Source of the DNA: Sorangium cellulosum
GTDB lineage: Bacteria; Myxococcota_A; Polyangia; Polyangiales; Polyangiaceae
Assembly: GCF_002950945.1 (NCBI RefSeq)
Contig: NZ_CP012673.1
Location: forward strand, 3,824,501-3,888,500
Direction of reading: 5' to 3'
Length of the DNA: 64,000 nt
Shown one piece after another: positions 16,578-24,647 of this stretch (position 1 is its first letter; each line of letters begins with the position of its first letter). The notes under the pieces were generated by a model. It saw nothing but the letters and a program-made list of their open reading frames with translations. It did not search any database and was not told the origin of the DNA. Made by a program: the position numbers and the translations under genes.

Positions 16578-16596
16578 GACCCAGGAACCGCCGCGC

Positions 16597-18690
16597 CTAC
16601 CGCGCTCCGAGGTGCGTCCGGAAGAACCGCACGATGTGCCCGTACTGGAGCACCTGGTTGTCGCGCTTCTGCGCCCCGTGCCCCTCGTCGGGAAACAGGA
16701 TGAGCTCGGACGGGATCTTCTTCGCCTCCAGCGCCCGCTGGATCTGCACGGACTCTCCCGCCGGGACGCGCGGATCCGTGACACCCTGGATGATGAGCAG
16801 CGGCGCCTTCACCCGGTCGAGGTACGTGATCGGCGACAGCTTGACCAGCGCGTCCCGATCCTTCTCGGGATCCCCGTACTCGGAGATCCGGAGGATGCGC
16901 CGGTAAGGCGCCGTGTTCTGGAGGAACGTGACCAGGTTGCTCATCCCGACGACCGCGGCCCCGGCGTCGTACGCCCCGGCGAACATCGTCATGCCGATCA
17001 GCGCGGAATAACCGCCGTAGCTGCCGCCGAAGACGCCGACCTTGGGCGGCCGGCCCTCGTGGCCGAAGGTCGCCCTCACGAACTTCGCGGCGTCCTCGAT
17101 GTCCGTGATGACGTCGAGCCGCTTCGCGCCGTCGTCGGCGTGCAACCACGTCTTGCCGTAACCGTCGCTCCCGCGGACGTTCGGCTCGACGAAGACGAAG
17201 CCGGCGTCCACGAAGATCTGCGCCCGCCCGCTGAACCCCGCCCTGACCTGGCTCTCCGGGCCGCCGTGGAGATGGACGATCACCGGACACGGCTGCTCGC
17301 AGCGCGCCGGGCGCCGCACGAACATCGGGATCTGCGCGCCGTCGCGCGCCGGGTAGGACTCGAGCGTGGCCGCCGCGAACGCGCCCGCGTCGACCTCCGG
17401 CGTGCTCGGGGTGTGCCACTGCGTCAGCTTGCCCGTGGTCCAGTCGAGGACATAACTCGTCGCCGGAGATCTCGAGGTCTCCACGAGCAGCGTCGTGAAC
17501 CGGCCGTCCCTCGTCGTGGCGATCGGCACCACGTGGTCGGCCTCCGGGAGCGCAGGGAGCTTGATCTCGCGGAGCGTCCTCGCGTCGAGCGCGCGCAGCC
17601 GCGTGTAGCCCCGCTCGTTCACCGTGTAGAGGATCCTCTTCTTGGCGCGATCCACGTGGAGCGCGCTGACGTCGAACGGGATCTCCGGGGTGATCGGCGC
17701 GAGCTTCCCCTCCTTCCAGCGGTAGAGCCGGCGGTGCTCCCCGAGCCGCGGCGTGAGGACGAAGATCTCGCCGGGCGCCGCGCCGTAGACGGCCCGGTAG
17801 TCCTCGCGCTCGCCCTGCCCGAACAGCGGCGTCAGCGTCCCGGCCGCCGGATCGGCCTTCGCGGCGCCCTTCGCGGAAGGCGCCCACTCGTAATATTCGG
17901 TCATGTTGGAGCCCACGTCCTTCGCGAGCAGCAGGCGGCCGTCGCTCGCCACGTCCACGGCGCGCCAGATGCCCTCGCGATCGAACACGAGCTCTCGCTG
18001 CTTCGACGCGATGTCGTACCGGTAGATGGCATACGCGTCCTTCTTGACGTCGTTGGCGCGGTAATAGACGTGCCGCCCGTCGTCGGAGACGATCTGGAGC
18101 TGGGTCTGCACGCCGGGCTTGTGCTGGATAGGGACGAGCGGGCCGCCCTTCGCCTCCTGGAGGTAGAGCCCAGGGTTCTCCTCGCCCTTCCGGTCGCGCG
18201 AGAGGACGAGGTGCGCGCCGCCGGGCGTCACGTCCTCGACCACCGTCGGATCCTCGCCGCCCGTCAGCTGCACCGGGAAACGCTGGGGGCCGTCGAGCCG
18301 GAAGACCTGCCGCGTCCCGGTGATCGTCCACGTGAAGAAGAGCGTCTTGCCGTCCGGGGCGAGGACGCCGCCCCCGGGGGCACGCACGTCGAGCATCGCC
18401 TGGATCCGGCGCGACACGTCGTCCGGGAGCGGCGGCGCCGCATAACGGGCCAGGATCTCCGGCGAGACGCTCGCCGCGCCGTGGCCCTCGTAGCCCGGCC
18501 GCTCCGGCGCAGGCGCCGGCTGCGGCGCCGCGACCGGGGTGGTGGCCGCCGGCCAGGCGGGCGCGGCCGACGCAGGCGCCGGCGTCTGCGCCGGCGACGC
18601 GGGCGCGCACCCGGCGGAGAGGACGACGAGGGAGAGCAGCGCGCCGTGGCGGCGTCGCCGCCGCTGGGAGAGGTGCGACATGAGGCGCAT
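16597..18690 (-). CDS. S9 family prolyl-oligopeptidase-type peptidase, lipoprotein
   Basis: 697 residues from ATG 18690 (MRLMSHLSQRRRRRHG); ATG 18681 is an alternative. A positively charged start and hydrophobic stretch ending VVLSAGC form a lipoprotein signal, then a Pro/Ala linker. Residues about 100-430 are beta-propeller blades (FRLDGPQRFPVQLTGGEDPT and similar). The C-terminal alpha/beta hydrolase has the nucleophile in GGSYGGYS (Ser557), Asp in VTDPRVPAGES and His671 in DEGHG, so the triad is complete. It should cleave short peptides, often after proline, in the periplasm or at the surface. The unit appears monocistronic. Confidence 0.9.
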   Translation of the reverse strand: MRLMSHLSQRRRRRHGALLSLVVLSAGCAPASPAQTPAPASAAPAWPAATTPVAAPQPAPAPERPGYEGHGAASVSPEILARYAAPPLPDDVSRRIQAMLDVRAPGGGVLAPDGKTLFFTWTITGTRQVFRLDGPQRFPVQLTGGEDPTVVEDVTPGGAHLVLSRDRKGEENPGLYLQEAKGGPLVPIQHKPGVQTQLQIVSDDGRHVYYRANDVKKDAYAIYRYDIASKQRELVFDREGIWRAVDVASDGRLLLAKDVGSNMTEYYEWAPSAKGAAKADPAAGTLTPLFGQGEREDYRAVYGAAPGEIFVLTPRLGEHRRLYRWKEGKLAPITPEIPFDVSALHVDRAKKRILYTVNERGYTRLRALDARTLREIKLPALPEADHVVPIATTRDGRFTTLLVETSRSPATSYVLDWTTGKLTQWHTPSTPEVDAGAFAAATLESYPARDGAQIPMFVRRPARCEQPCPVIVHLHGGPESQVRAGFSGRAQIFVDAGFVFVEPNVRGSDGYGKTWLHADDGAKRLDVITDIEDAAKFVRATFGHEGRPPKVGVFGGSYGGYSALIGMTMFAGAYDAGAAVVGMSNLVTFLQNTAPYRRILRISEYGDPEKDRDALVKLSPITYLDRVKAPLLIIQGVTDPRVPAGESVQIQRALEAKKIPSELILFPDEGHGAQKRDNQVLQYGHIVRFFRTHLGAR

Positions 18691-18810
18691 TTCGCCGGAG
18701 AGGCCGCGCCCCGGCAAGATGAAAGGCGGTGCGCGCTGGTGGGAGAAGTTGCGCAACGGCGCCGGGACGGGGCGCGGCGCCGAGGGGCGTCGCCGCGCGG
18801 GGCGGTCAGC

Positions 18811-21744
18811 TCAATCGGCCTCGCCCGGGAGCTTCAGGCGGCCGAGGGCCGCCTCCGCCGTCGCGAGCTGCGCCGCGACCCGCCGCAGCGCCTCGGCCTC
18901 CTCGCCCTGGAGCGAGATGTTCGGGACGAGCGCGTTCAACGCCCGGCGGTTGTACGCGAGCCCGAGCGGCGAGCCCTTCTCCAGGTTCATCGCCATCGAC
19001 TCGGCCAGCACCGCCAGCGCCTCGCGGTGCATCCCCTTCGCCGAGAGCACCTCGGCGAGCGCCGCCGTCGAGCGGGCGAGGCCGATCAGGTCGCCGTGCG
19101 CCTGCTCCGCCTCGATCGCCGCGGTCAGGCGCTGCGTCGCGCGATCGAGGCGCCCCTTGCGGAGCTCCAGCCGGCCGATCGTCTCCCACACCCGGGCGAG
19201 CTCCCGGGTGTCGCCGATCTGCTTGTAGGTGCGCTCCGCGGCGAGCGCATGGTCGATGCCCATCGAGAGCGCGTCGGACTCGCGCCCGGGCCGGGCCGGG
19301 ACGTGGAGCGGGATCCGCGCGAAGAGGTGGTCCGTCTCCGCGAGCTCGGTCCGCGCCGCCGGGTCGAGCCGCGCCCGCTCCTCGAAGATCCGGCGCGACT
19401 CGGTGAGCAGGTGCGTCGCCCGTACCGGGTCGCCCATGCGCACGTAGACGGCCGCCTGATCGTTGAGCAGCCGGGCCGCGCCGATCGCGTCCCCCGCGTC
19501 GAGCAGCAGGCGGCTCGCCGCCGTGAGCTCCTCCAGCGCCCGCTCCAGCGAGCGCATGTCGCCGACGTCGTAACAGACGCTCGCGATGAGGGCGGCGACC
19601 TCGGCGTGCAGCTCCGGTGGATCGCCCTGCACGAGGAGCGCGCGCGCGGCGTCGAGCACTTCGAGCGCGCCCGCGAGCGTGAACGCCGGATCCGGGCCGG
19701 CCGCCTGCCACTGCACCCGGGCGATGCCCGCGAGCGCGCCGATGCGCAGCCTCCGGCGCGCGGGCGTGGACGGCATGCCGTCGAGCAGCGCGAGCGCCTT
19801 CTGCCCGTACCTCAGCGCCTGCGCGTAGGCGCCGACGGCCGCCGCCTCCGCCGCGGCGCCGCGGTAGCGCCGCGCCGCCTCCTCGAGCTCGCCCGCCTCG
19901 GTCAGGTGGGCCGCAGCGCGCGCGTCCTGGGCGCGGCGCCCGGCGCTGGGCGCCGCCGCCGCGGCCCCGGCGGCCTCGGCGCGCTCGGGCGCAGGCGGGG
20001 CCGGGTGCAGCGACACGCCGTGCGGCGCCGCGGCGCGCAGGGATTCCACGGCGCTCCGCGCCGGATCGACGGCGCGCGCCGCCCCGGAGTCCGTCGCCGC
20101 GGGCCACCCCAGCGACGGGCGGGCTGCGCCGGGGCTCCGTTCCGAGATCGTGGCAGGGATGCGCAGCGAGCTCCCGCGCACCGAGCGGATCGGCTCCTCG
20201 GTCGAGCCGGTGGCACCCGCGGGCACGAGGTCCCGAGGCACCCGCACCGGACCCGGGATCGGCGCGTCCAGCGAGTCGGGCGGGTTGTCGAACACGACGG
20301 ACTCGGGCGCGTCCGAGGCGTGGCGGCCCTCCGGGCCCCGGTGGAACAGCTCGGCGTAAGGCCACGGCAGGCTCCCGGTCGCGGCAGGCGCGATCGGCGT
20401 GGGCAGCTCCTGGGCGACGCGCGGCGGCCGGCTGCGCGTGGCGCTCACGTGCGCGCCGCCCGCAGGGACCATCGCCGGCGGGGGCCTCAGCGTGTCGGCC
20501 GCCCGAGGCACGCCCCCCGCGCGCGCCGCCGGCAGCCCGGGGTCGCCGCCCTTCTCCCGCTCGTCGGCTGCGGCCGCGCCGCCGCCCGATGCGGCGGGCG
20601 GCGGCATCCCGGTGGTGTTGCGCGGCGTGACGATCGCGGGCACCGACGTCGACGAGGGGCCGCCCGAGATCGGCGACGCCGTCCCGGATCGCCCGAGCGA
20701 CGCCTTCGCGGCGGCGTCGTCGCCGCGCGGCCCGCTCAGGCCGGCTCCGCTGATCACGTGCCGCTCGACCGGCGGCGGCAGGACGCCCGCGGCCTGGGTC
20801 GGCGGCGCCGCGGCCGGGCCCTTCGCCTCGGCCGCGACCGGCGCCGCCGCGGCGCGCGGCTCGCGCGGCGCCGCCGCGTCCGACGCGAGCTGCTCCTCGC
20901 TGAGCAGCCCGGCGAGCCGCCGGTGCCACACGCGCGCGAGCGACGGGAGGATCGACCTCCGCAGCGCGTTCACGGTCTCCTGGGGGAGGTGGAAGCGCCC
21001 CTCGCCGCGATCCTCGACGGGGACCCCCGCGTCCGCGGCGCGCTGCAGCCCCTCGAGCACGTCGATCGCGTCGACGCGGAGGAGCGACGCGACGAGGTCG
21101 CTCTCGAAGCCCGAGCCGACGATCGCGCCGGCCCGGAGCACCCGGAGCACCTCGCCGGGGAGATCGCGCAGCGACACCTGCGGCGGCGGCGCGACCCCGC
21201 TGGTCAACGTGGTGGTGGTGCCGTCCGGGGGCCGGACGACCGCGTCCGGGCCGCAGGCTGCGCGCAGGGCGGCGAGCAGCTCGCCGGCCGGGCCCGCCGG
21301 CGCGTGCAGGCGGAAGGCGAGGACGAGCGTGACCCGGAGCGCCTCGGGGCGGGACACCACCCGCCGGAGCACGTCGAGCGTGGCGTGATCGGCGGACTCG
21401 ACGGCATCGAAGACGATGGCCCACTTGCGATCCGTGTGGCGCGCGAGGCGGTTGAGGGCCTCGACGAAGTCGGCGTCCGCCATGAGCTCGTGCACGTCGC
21501 CGAGCAGCCGGCGCCGTAGCCCCGAGACGACGCGGCTGCGCGCCTGATCGAGCAGCGGCGGCGCCCCGCCGACGAGCCGCTCGATCTTCACCTGCGCCTC
21601 GTGCAGCGGCCCCATGGTCGCCTCGGGCACGTCGCAGCGCACGCGCAGGACCCGCAGCCCGAGATGGGACGGGGGCTCCCCGGGGACGATGTCGAGCAGG
21701 GCCGTGTGCCGGCCCTCAGAAACGCGCTGCCACAGCTGTTCCAC
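18811..21744 (-). CDS. large STAND-like/TPR protein without a P-loop
   Basis: 977 residues; ATG 21744. Residues 1-320 resemble the nucleotide-binding part of MalT/AAA_16 signalling proteins: KWAIVFDAVESADHATLDVL (108-127) stands where such proteins have hhhhDDLxWAD, followed by RVTLVLAFRLHAP. The place of the Walker A motif (about 11-35) shows no GxxGxGK(S/T). A long disordered Pro/Ala/Gly segment spans about 320-590. The C-terminal 380 residues are TPR-like helices (EAARRYRGAAAEAAAVGAYAQ, ARVWETIGRLELRKGRLDRA). It was probably derived from a signalling ATPase and now serves as a scaffold or sensor. No DNA-binding domain is seen. Confidence 0.65.
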   Translation of the reverse strand: MEQLWQRVSEGRHTALLDIVPGEPPSHLGLRVLRVRCDVPEATMGPLHEAQVKIERLVGGAPPLLDQARSRVVSGLRRRLLGDVHELMADADFVEALNRLARHTDRKWAIVFDAVESADHATLDVLRRVVSRPEALRVTLVLAFRLHAPAGPAGELLAALRAACGPDAVVRPPDGTTTTLTSGVAPPPQVSLRDLPGEVLRVLRAGAIVGSGFESDLVASLLRVDAIDVLEGLQRAADAGVPVEDRGEGRFHLPQETVNALRRSILPSLARVWHRRLAGLLSEEQLASDAAAPREPRAAAAPVAAEAKGPAAAPPTQAAGVLPPPVERHVISGAGLSGPRGDDAAAKASLGRSGTASPISGGPSSTSVPAIVTPRNTTGMPPPAASGGGAAAADEREKGGDPGLPAARAGGVPRAADTLRPPPAMVPAGGAHVSATRSRPPRVAQELPTPIAPAATGSLPWPYAELFHRGPEGRHASDAPESVVFDNPPDSLDAPIPGPVRVPRDLVPAGATGSTEEPIRSVRGSSLRIPATISERSPGAARPSLGWPAATDSGAARAVDPARSAVESLRAAAPHGVSLHPAPPAPERAEAAGAAAAAPSAGRRAQDARAAAHLTEAGELEEAARRYRGAAAEAAAVGAYAQALRYGQKALALLDGMPSTPARRRLRIGALAGIARVQWQAAGPDPAFTLAGALEVLDAARALLVQGDPPELHAEVAALIASVCYDVGDMRSLERALEELTAASRLLLDAGDAIGAARLLNDQAAVYVRMGDPVRATHLLTESRRIFEERARLDPAARTELAETDHLFARIPLHVPARPGRESDALSMGIDHALAAERTYKQIGDTRELARVWETIGRLELRKGRLDRATQRLTAAIEAEQAHGDLIGLARSTAALAEVLSAKGMHREALAVLAESMAMNLEKGSPLGLAYNRRALNALVPNISLQGEEAEALRRVAAQLATAEAALGRLKLPGEAD

Positions 21745-21932
21745 GGTCCACTCCTTCGATCGGGCTCGCTCGGAGTCTTTGCAAGACGGCGCCCGCTCCT
21801 TCTTAAACGCTTCCCGCGCCCGACGTCACGGGAATGACGGCGCCCTGTCGTGGGAAGCGTGCTGGATGTGCGCCGCGGCGAAGCGACTGCGTCGCGCGCG
21901 CAGCGGCTGCGTCGCGGCCCGCCGGCGCGCGC

Positions 21933-23123
21933 TCACGGCCGCCGGGTGAACCTGTAAATCTCGCCATCCTGCGAGAGCAGGTAGAGCTCGCCGCGCGCGT
22001 CCTCGCCGAAGGAGGTCAGTCGCGAGAGGGCGTTCTCGGGGTCGAGGATCCGCTTCCAGCTGGTCGGCTCGGTGGCCCGCCCGTCCTTCCAGCGGAAGCT
22101 GCGGACGAGCGCGGTGCAGTAGTCGGCGTAGAAGTAGACCCCGTCGAGCTCCGGCAGCTCGGCGCCCCGGTAGACGAAGCCGCCCGTGATCGAGCAGCCG
22201 TCGTCGTGGGAGTACTCGATGGCCGGCCGCGTCAGCCCGTCGAGGCTGCAGGGGAGATCGTGGAGGCAGTGGCCGTCGCCCTCCACCACGTTCCACCCGA
22301 AGTTGTGGCCTGCGAGCCGATCGACCGGCACGACGTCGACCTCCTCGTAGCGGTTCTGGCCGACGTCGCCGATGTACAGGTCGCCCGTCTTGCGGTCGAA
22401 GCTGTAACGCCACGGGTTTCGGAGGCCGATCTGCACGATCTCCGGCGCCGGCCGATCCTTCCCCGCGCGATCCACGTCGAGCGCGAGCATCTTGCCGAGC
22501 AGCGAGCGCCGGTTCTGCCCGTGCCCGTGCGGATCGTCGCGCTTGCCGCCGTCGCCGGTGCCCACGTAGAGCCTGCCGTCCGGACCGAAGGCGAGGTGGC
22601 CGCCGTTGTGGTTCTCGTACGGCTGCTCGATGTGGAGCAGCTCGCGCGCCGTCGCCGGATCCGCGCGGTCGGGGGCGCCCTGCGCGGCGTGGTACTCGAC
22701 GACGCGGGTGTCGCCGCGCCGGTCGGTGTAGTTGACGAAGAAGCGCCCGTTCTCGGCGTAGCGCGGGTGGAACGCGAGCCCGAGCAGGCCCTGCTCGCCC
22801 CCCGTCGAGACGAGCGCGGACACGTCGAGGAACGGCTGGCCCTGGGGGCGTCCGCCCGCAAGTACGCGGATTCGCCCAGGTTTTTCGACGACGAAGAGGC
22901 GCTCCGCGGCGTCGCCGGGCGCGAAGGTGAGCGCGACCGGCTCGTCGAGCCCGCGGGCGAACACCGAGAGCGTCACGGCGCTGGCGGCGTCCCTGCCCGG
23001 CGGGGGCGGCGGATCCGGCGAGCCGCACGTGCAACCAGGCGAGAGCGCGGCCGCGGCCGCGGCGAGGCGCGCGATCCGGCGGGCGGCCGCCGCACGCCGC
23101 GCGCCCTGCGCTAGTAGCCCCAG
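21933..23123 (-). CDS. PQQ-type soluble aldose-sugar dehydrogenase (HHIP-like), lipoprotein
   Basis: About 396 residues. Family motifs are clear: GLDEPVALTF, GEQGLLGLAFHPRY, NHNGGHLAFGPDGRLYVGTG, GLRNPWRYSFDRKTGDLYIG and NFGWNVVEG, building a six-bladed propeller that binds PQQ and oxidises sugars or acts as a lectin-like domain. A lipobox-like ALSPGC near residue 40 implies a signal peptide. Reading upstream in frame there is no ATG, GTG or TTG between the lipobox and the end of the preceding gene; CTG 23123, overlapping that gene by 13 bases, is the only plausible initiator. The start is therefore uncertain. The longer frame to 23570 is only a shadow of the neighbour. Confidence 0.8.
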   Translation of the reverse strand: MGLLAQGARRAAAARRIARLAAAAAALSPGCTCGSPDPPPPPGRDAASAVTLSVFARGLDEPVALTFAPGDAAERLFVVEKPGRIRVLAGGRPQGQPFLDVSALVSTGGEQGLLGLAFHPRYAENGRFFVNYTDRRGDTRVVEYHAAQGAPDRADPATARELLHIEQPYENHNGGHLAFGPDGRLYVGTGDGGKRDDPHGHGQNRRSLLGKMLALDVDRAGKDRPAPEIVQIGLRNPWRYSFDRKTGDLYIGDVGQNRYEEVDVVPVDRLAGHNFGWNVVEGDGHCLHDLPCSLDGLTRPAIEYSHDDGCSITGGFVYRGAELPELDGVYFYADYCTALVRSFRWKDGRATEPTSWKRILDPENALSRLTSFGEDARGELYLLSQDGEIYRFTRRP

Positions 23124-23662
23124 AGGAACTCCGCGCGGACGAACGCCGTGAGGTAGCTGCCCGGGCCCTCGCCCTCGCCGGGGAGGAGCAGCGTGTACTT
23201 GCCCGCGAAGCCTGCGGCGAAATCGCGGCTGAAGGCGTAGTCGATGCCGAACGGGACGGAGACCCCGAACTGAGGGTTGTGGCAGTCCGGCTCGCCGTAC
23301 GCGCCGCAGGGCGCGAGGCGCACGCCGTCGTACGCGCCGGTCATGAGGCCGACGTACGGGACCCACTGCAGGATGTCGATGACGTACGCGGCGCCCGCCG
23401 ACGCGCCGAGGAACATGAAATCGCCGCCCGGGTGGGAGGCGGTGTTGAGCTCGACGAGCGCGTTGAACGCGTCCGTGAGCCCGTAGGACAGGTGCAGGCT
23501 GCCGCCGATCCCCGGGTACGTGCCGCTGTCGGCGAGCATGGCGTATCCGATGCTGGCGCCGGCGTGCCATTGCCGTTCAAAGGCGTCGGCCCGCGAGGGG
23601 GCGAGGAGCGCGGCGAGCGCGAGCGCGGCGGCGGTCAGCAGGGCGGCAGAGGTGCGTCTCAT
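23111..23662 (-). CDS. small outer-membrane beta-barrel-like protein
   Basis: 183 residues from ATG 23662 (MRRTSAALLTAAALALAALL), a typical signal peptide cleaved near ADAF. The mature part alternates short hydrophobic and polar strands with Gly/aromatic ends (WHAGASIGYAML, LHLSYGLTDAFNALVELNT, GFAGKYTLLLPG) and ends in the aromatic FLWGY, suiting an eight-stranded outer-membrane barrel. Two cysteines (APCGAYGEPDCHN) may pair in an external loop. It lies just before, and overlaps, the PQQ-dehydrogenase gene, so the two are likely coupled. No specific family is named. Confidence 0.7.
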   Translation of the reverse strand: MRRTSAALLTAAALALAALLAPSRADAFERQWHAGASIGYAMLADSGTYPGIGGSLHLSYGLTDAFNALVELNTASHPGGDFMFLGASAGAAYVIDILQWVPYVGLMTGAYDGVRLAPCGAYGEPDCHNPQFGVSVPFGIDYAFSRDFAAGFAGKYTLLLPGEGEGPGSYLTAFVRAEFLWGY

Positions 23663-23789
23663 GGGTCGGTCGCGGCGAGCAGCCGGGAGCACCCCGCGCA
23701 GCACCACGGCGCTCGAGCGGGGAGGGCGCGCGCCGGGCTCTCGGCGTGCGCGCGCGGCGCGAGGCTAGCACGCGCGCCGCGGGACATCC

Positions 23790-24488
23790 TCAGCGGAGCT
23801 GCTGGCGGCGCGGGGAGGCGCGGGACACCCCCACGTCCTCGTCCTCGAACTCCTCGCCGATCCTCGCCGCCGTCGGGTCGGCCGCGCCGTCGCGCGCGTC
23901 GATGCGGAGCGAGGGCTGAGGGAAACGGACGCCGGCCTGCCCCGAGATCGCGGGGAAGGTGTAGAGGATCTCGCCACGATCGCCGATCTCGACGCCCACG
24001 TCGTCGGGGCGCTCCTTGGCGAGCTCCGTCAGCAAGGCGTCCGCCTCCTCCGTCGGCAGGTCGAGCGCGGCGCCGACCTCCTGCGCCGTGAGCGGGCGGC
24101 GGCGGTGCGAGGCGATCGAGAAGATCGCCTGGACCTGCGCGCTGCGCGACGCCTTCACCCCGGAGCGGGCGAGCTTGCGCCCGCTGACCAGGAGGAGCAC
24201 GCCGAGCGTGACGGCGAGGAACCCGATCGGCAGGCCGATGGCGAGGCCGGCGATCGAGCCGGGGAACAGCCCGGCCGCGAGCAACCCGAGGAGCAGCGCC
24301 AGCGCCGTGCCGCCGAGGAGGACCAGCCACCCGAGCACGCCGGCGACCGCCCCGCCCACCCTGGACGGCTTCCCCGCCAGGCTGACCGACTTGCCTGCGA
24401 ACGGCAGGCGCTCGCGGCCGCAGGCGGTGCAGTACGCGGCGAGCCCGCGGTGAATGACAGGAGCGTTCTTTCCGCAATGAGGGCACAT
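23790..24488 (-). CDS. zinc-ribbon membrane protein with C-terminal winged-helix-like part
   Basis: 232 residues from ATG 24488, with GGGAGA upstream; the longer frame has no better start. The N-terminal ribbon is MCPHCGKNAPVIHRG...YCTACGRE. Two transmembrane helices follow at about 50-105 (GWLVLLGGTALALLLGLLA and GLPIGFLAVTLGVLLLVSG). A cytoplasmic domain at about 110-190 contains VQAIFSIASHRRRPLTAQEV and LPTEEADALLTELAKE, resembling a winged helix. The acidic tail ends EEFEDEDVGVS. Function unknown; a membrane-bound sensor or regulator is possible. Confidence 0.7.
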   Translation of the reverse strand: MCPHCGKNAPVIHRGLAAYCTACGRERLPFAGKSVSLAGKPSRVGGAVAGVLGWLVLLGGTALALLLGLLAAGLFPGSIAGLAIGLPIGFLAVTLGVLLLVSGRKLARSGVKASRSAQVQAIFSIASHRRRPLTAQEVGAALDLPTEEADALLTELAKERPDDVGVEIGDRGEILYTFPAISGQAGVRFPQPSLRIDARDGAADPTAARIGEEFEDEDVGVSRASPRRQQLR

Positions 24489-24647
24489 GGGGGGGTCTCC
24501 CGCGGGCCGAGCCTCGCGAGCTAAGCCGTAACGTAGGACCGAGCGCCCCGACCGCCAGCTGTTGGCGATGCACTTTCCAGATTGCTCGGCGGGACGGGAC
24601 GGCGCTTGCACGAGCGTCCGTCCGGGGTGCGTGGGTCAGGGCGCACT

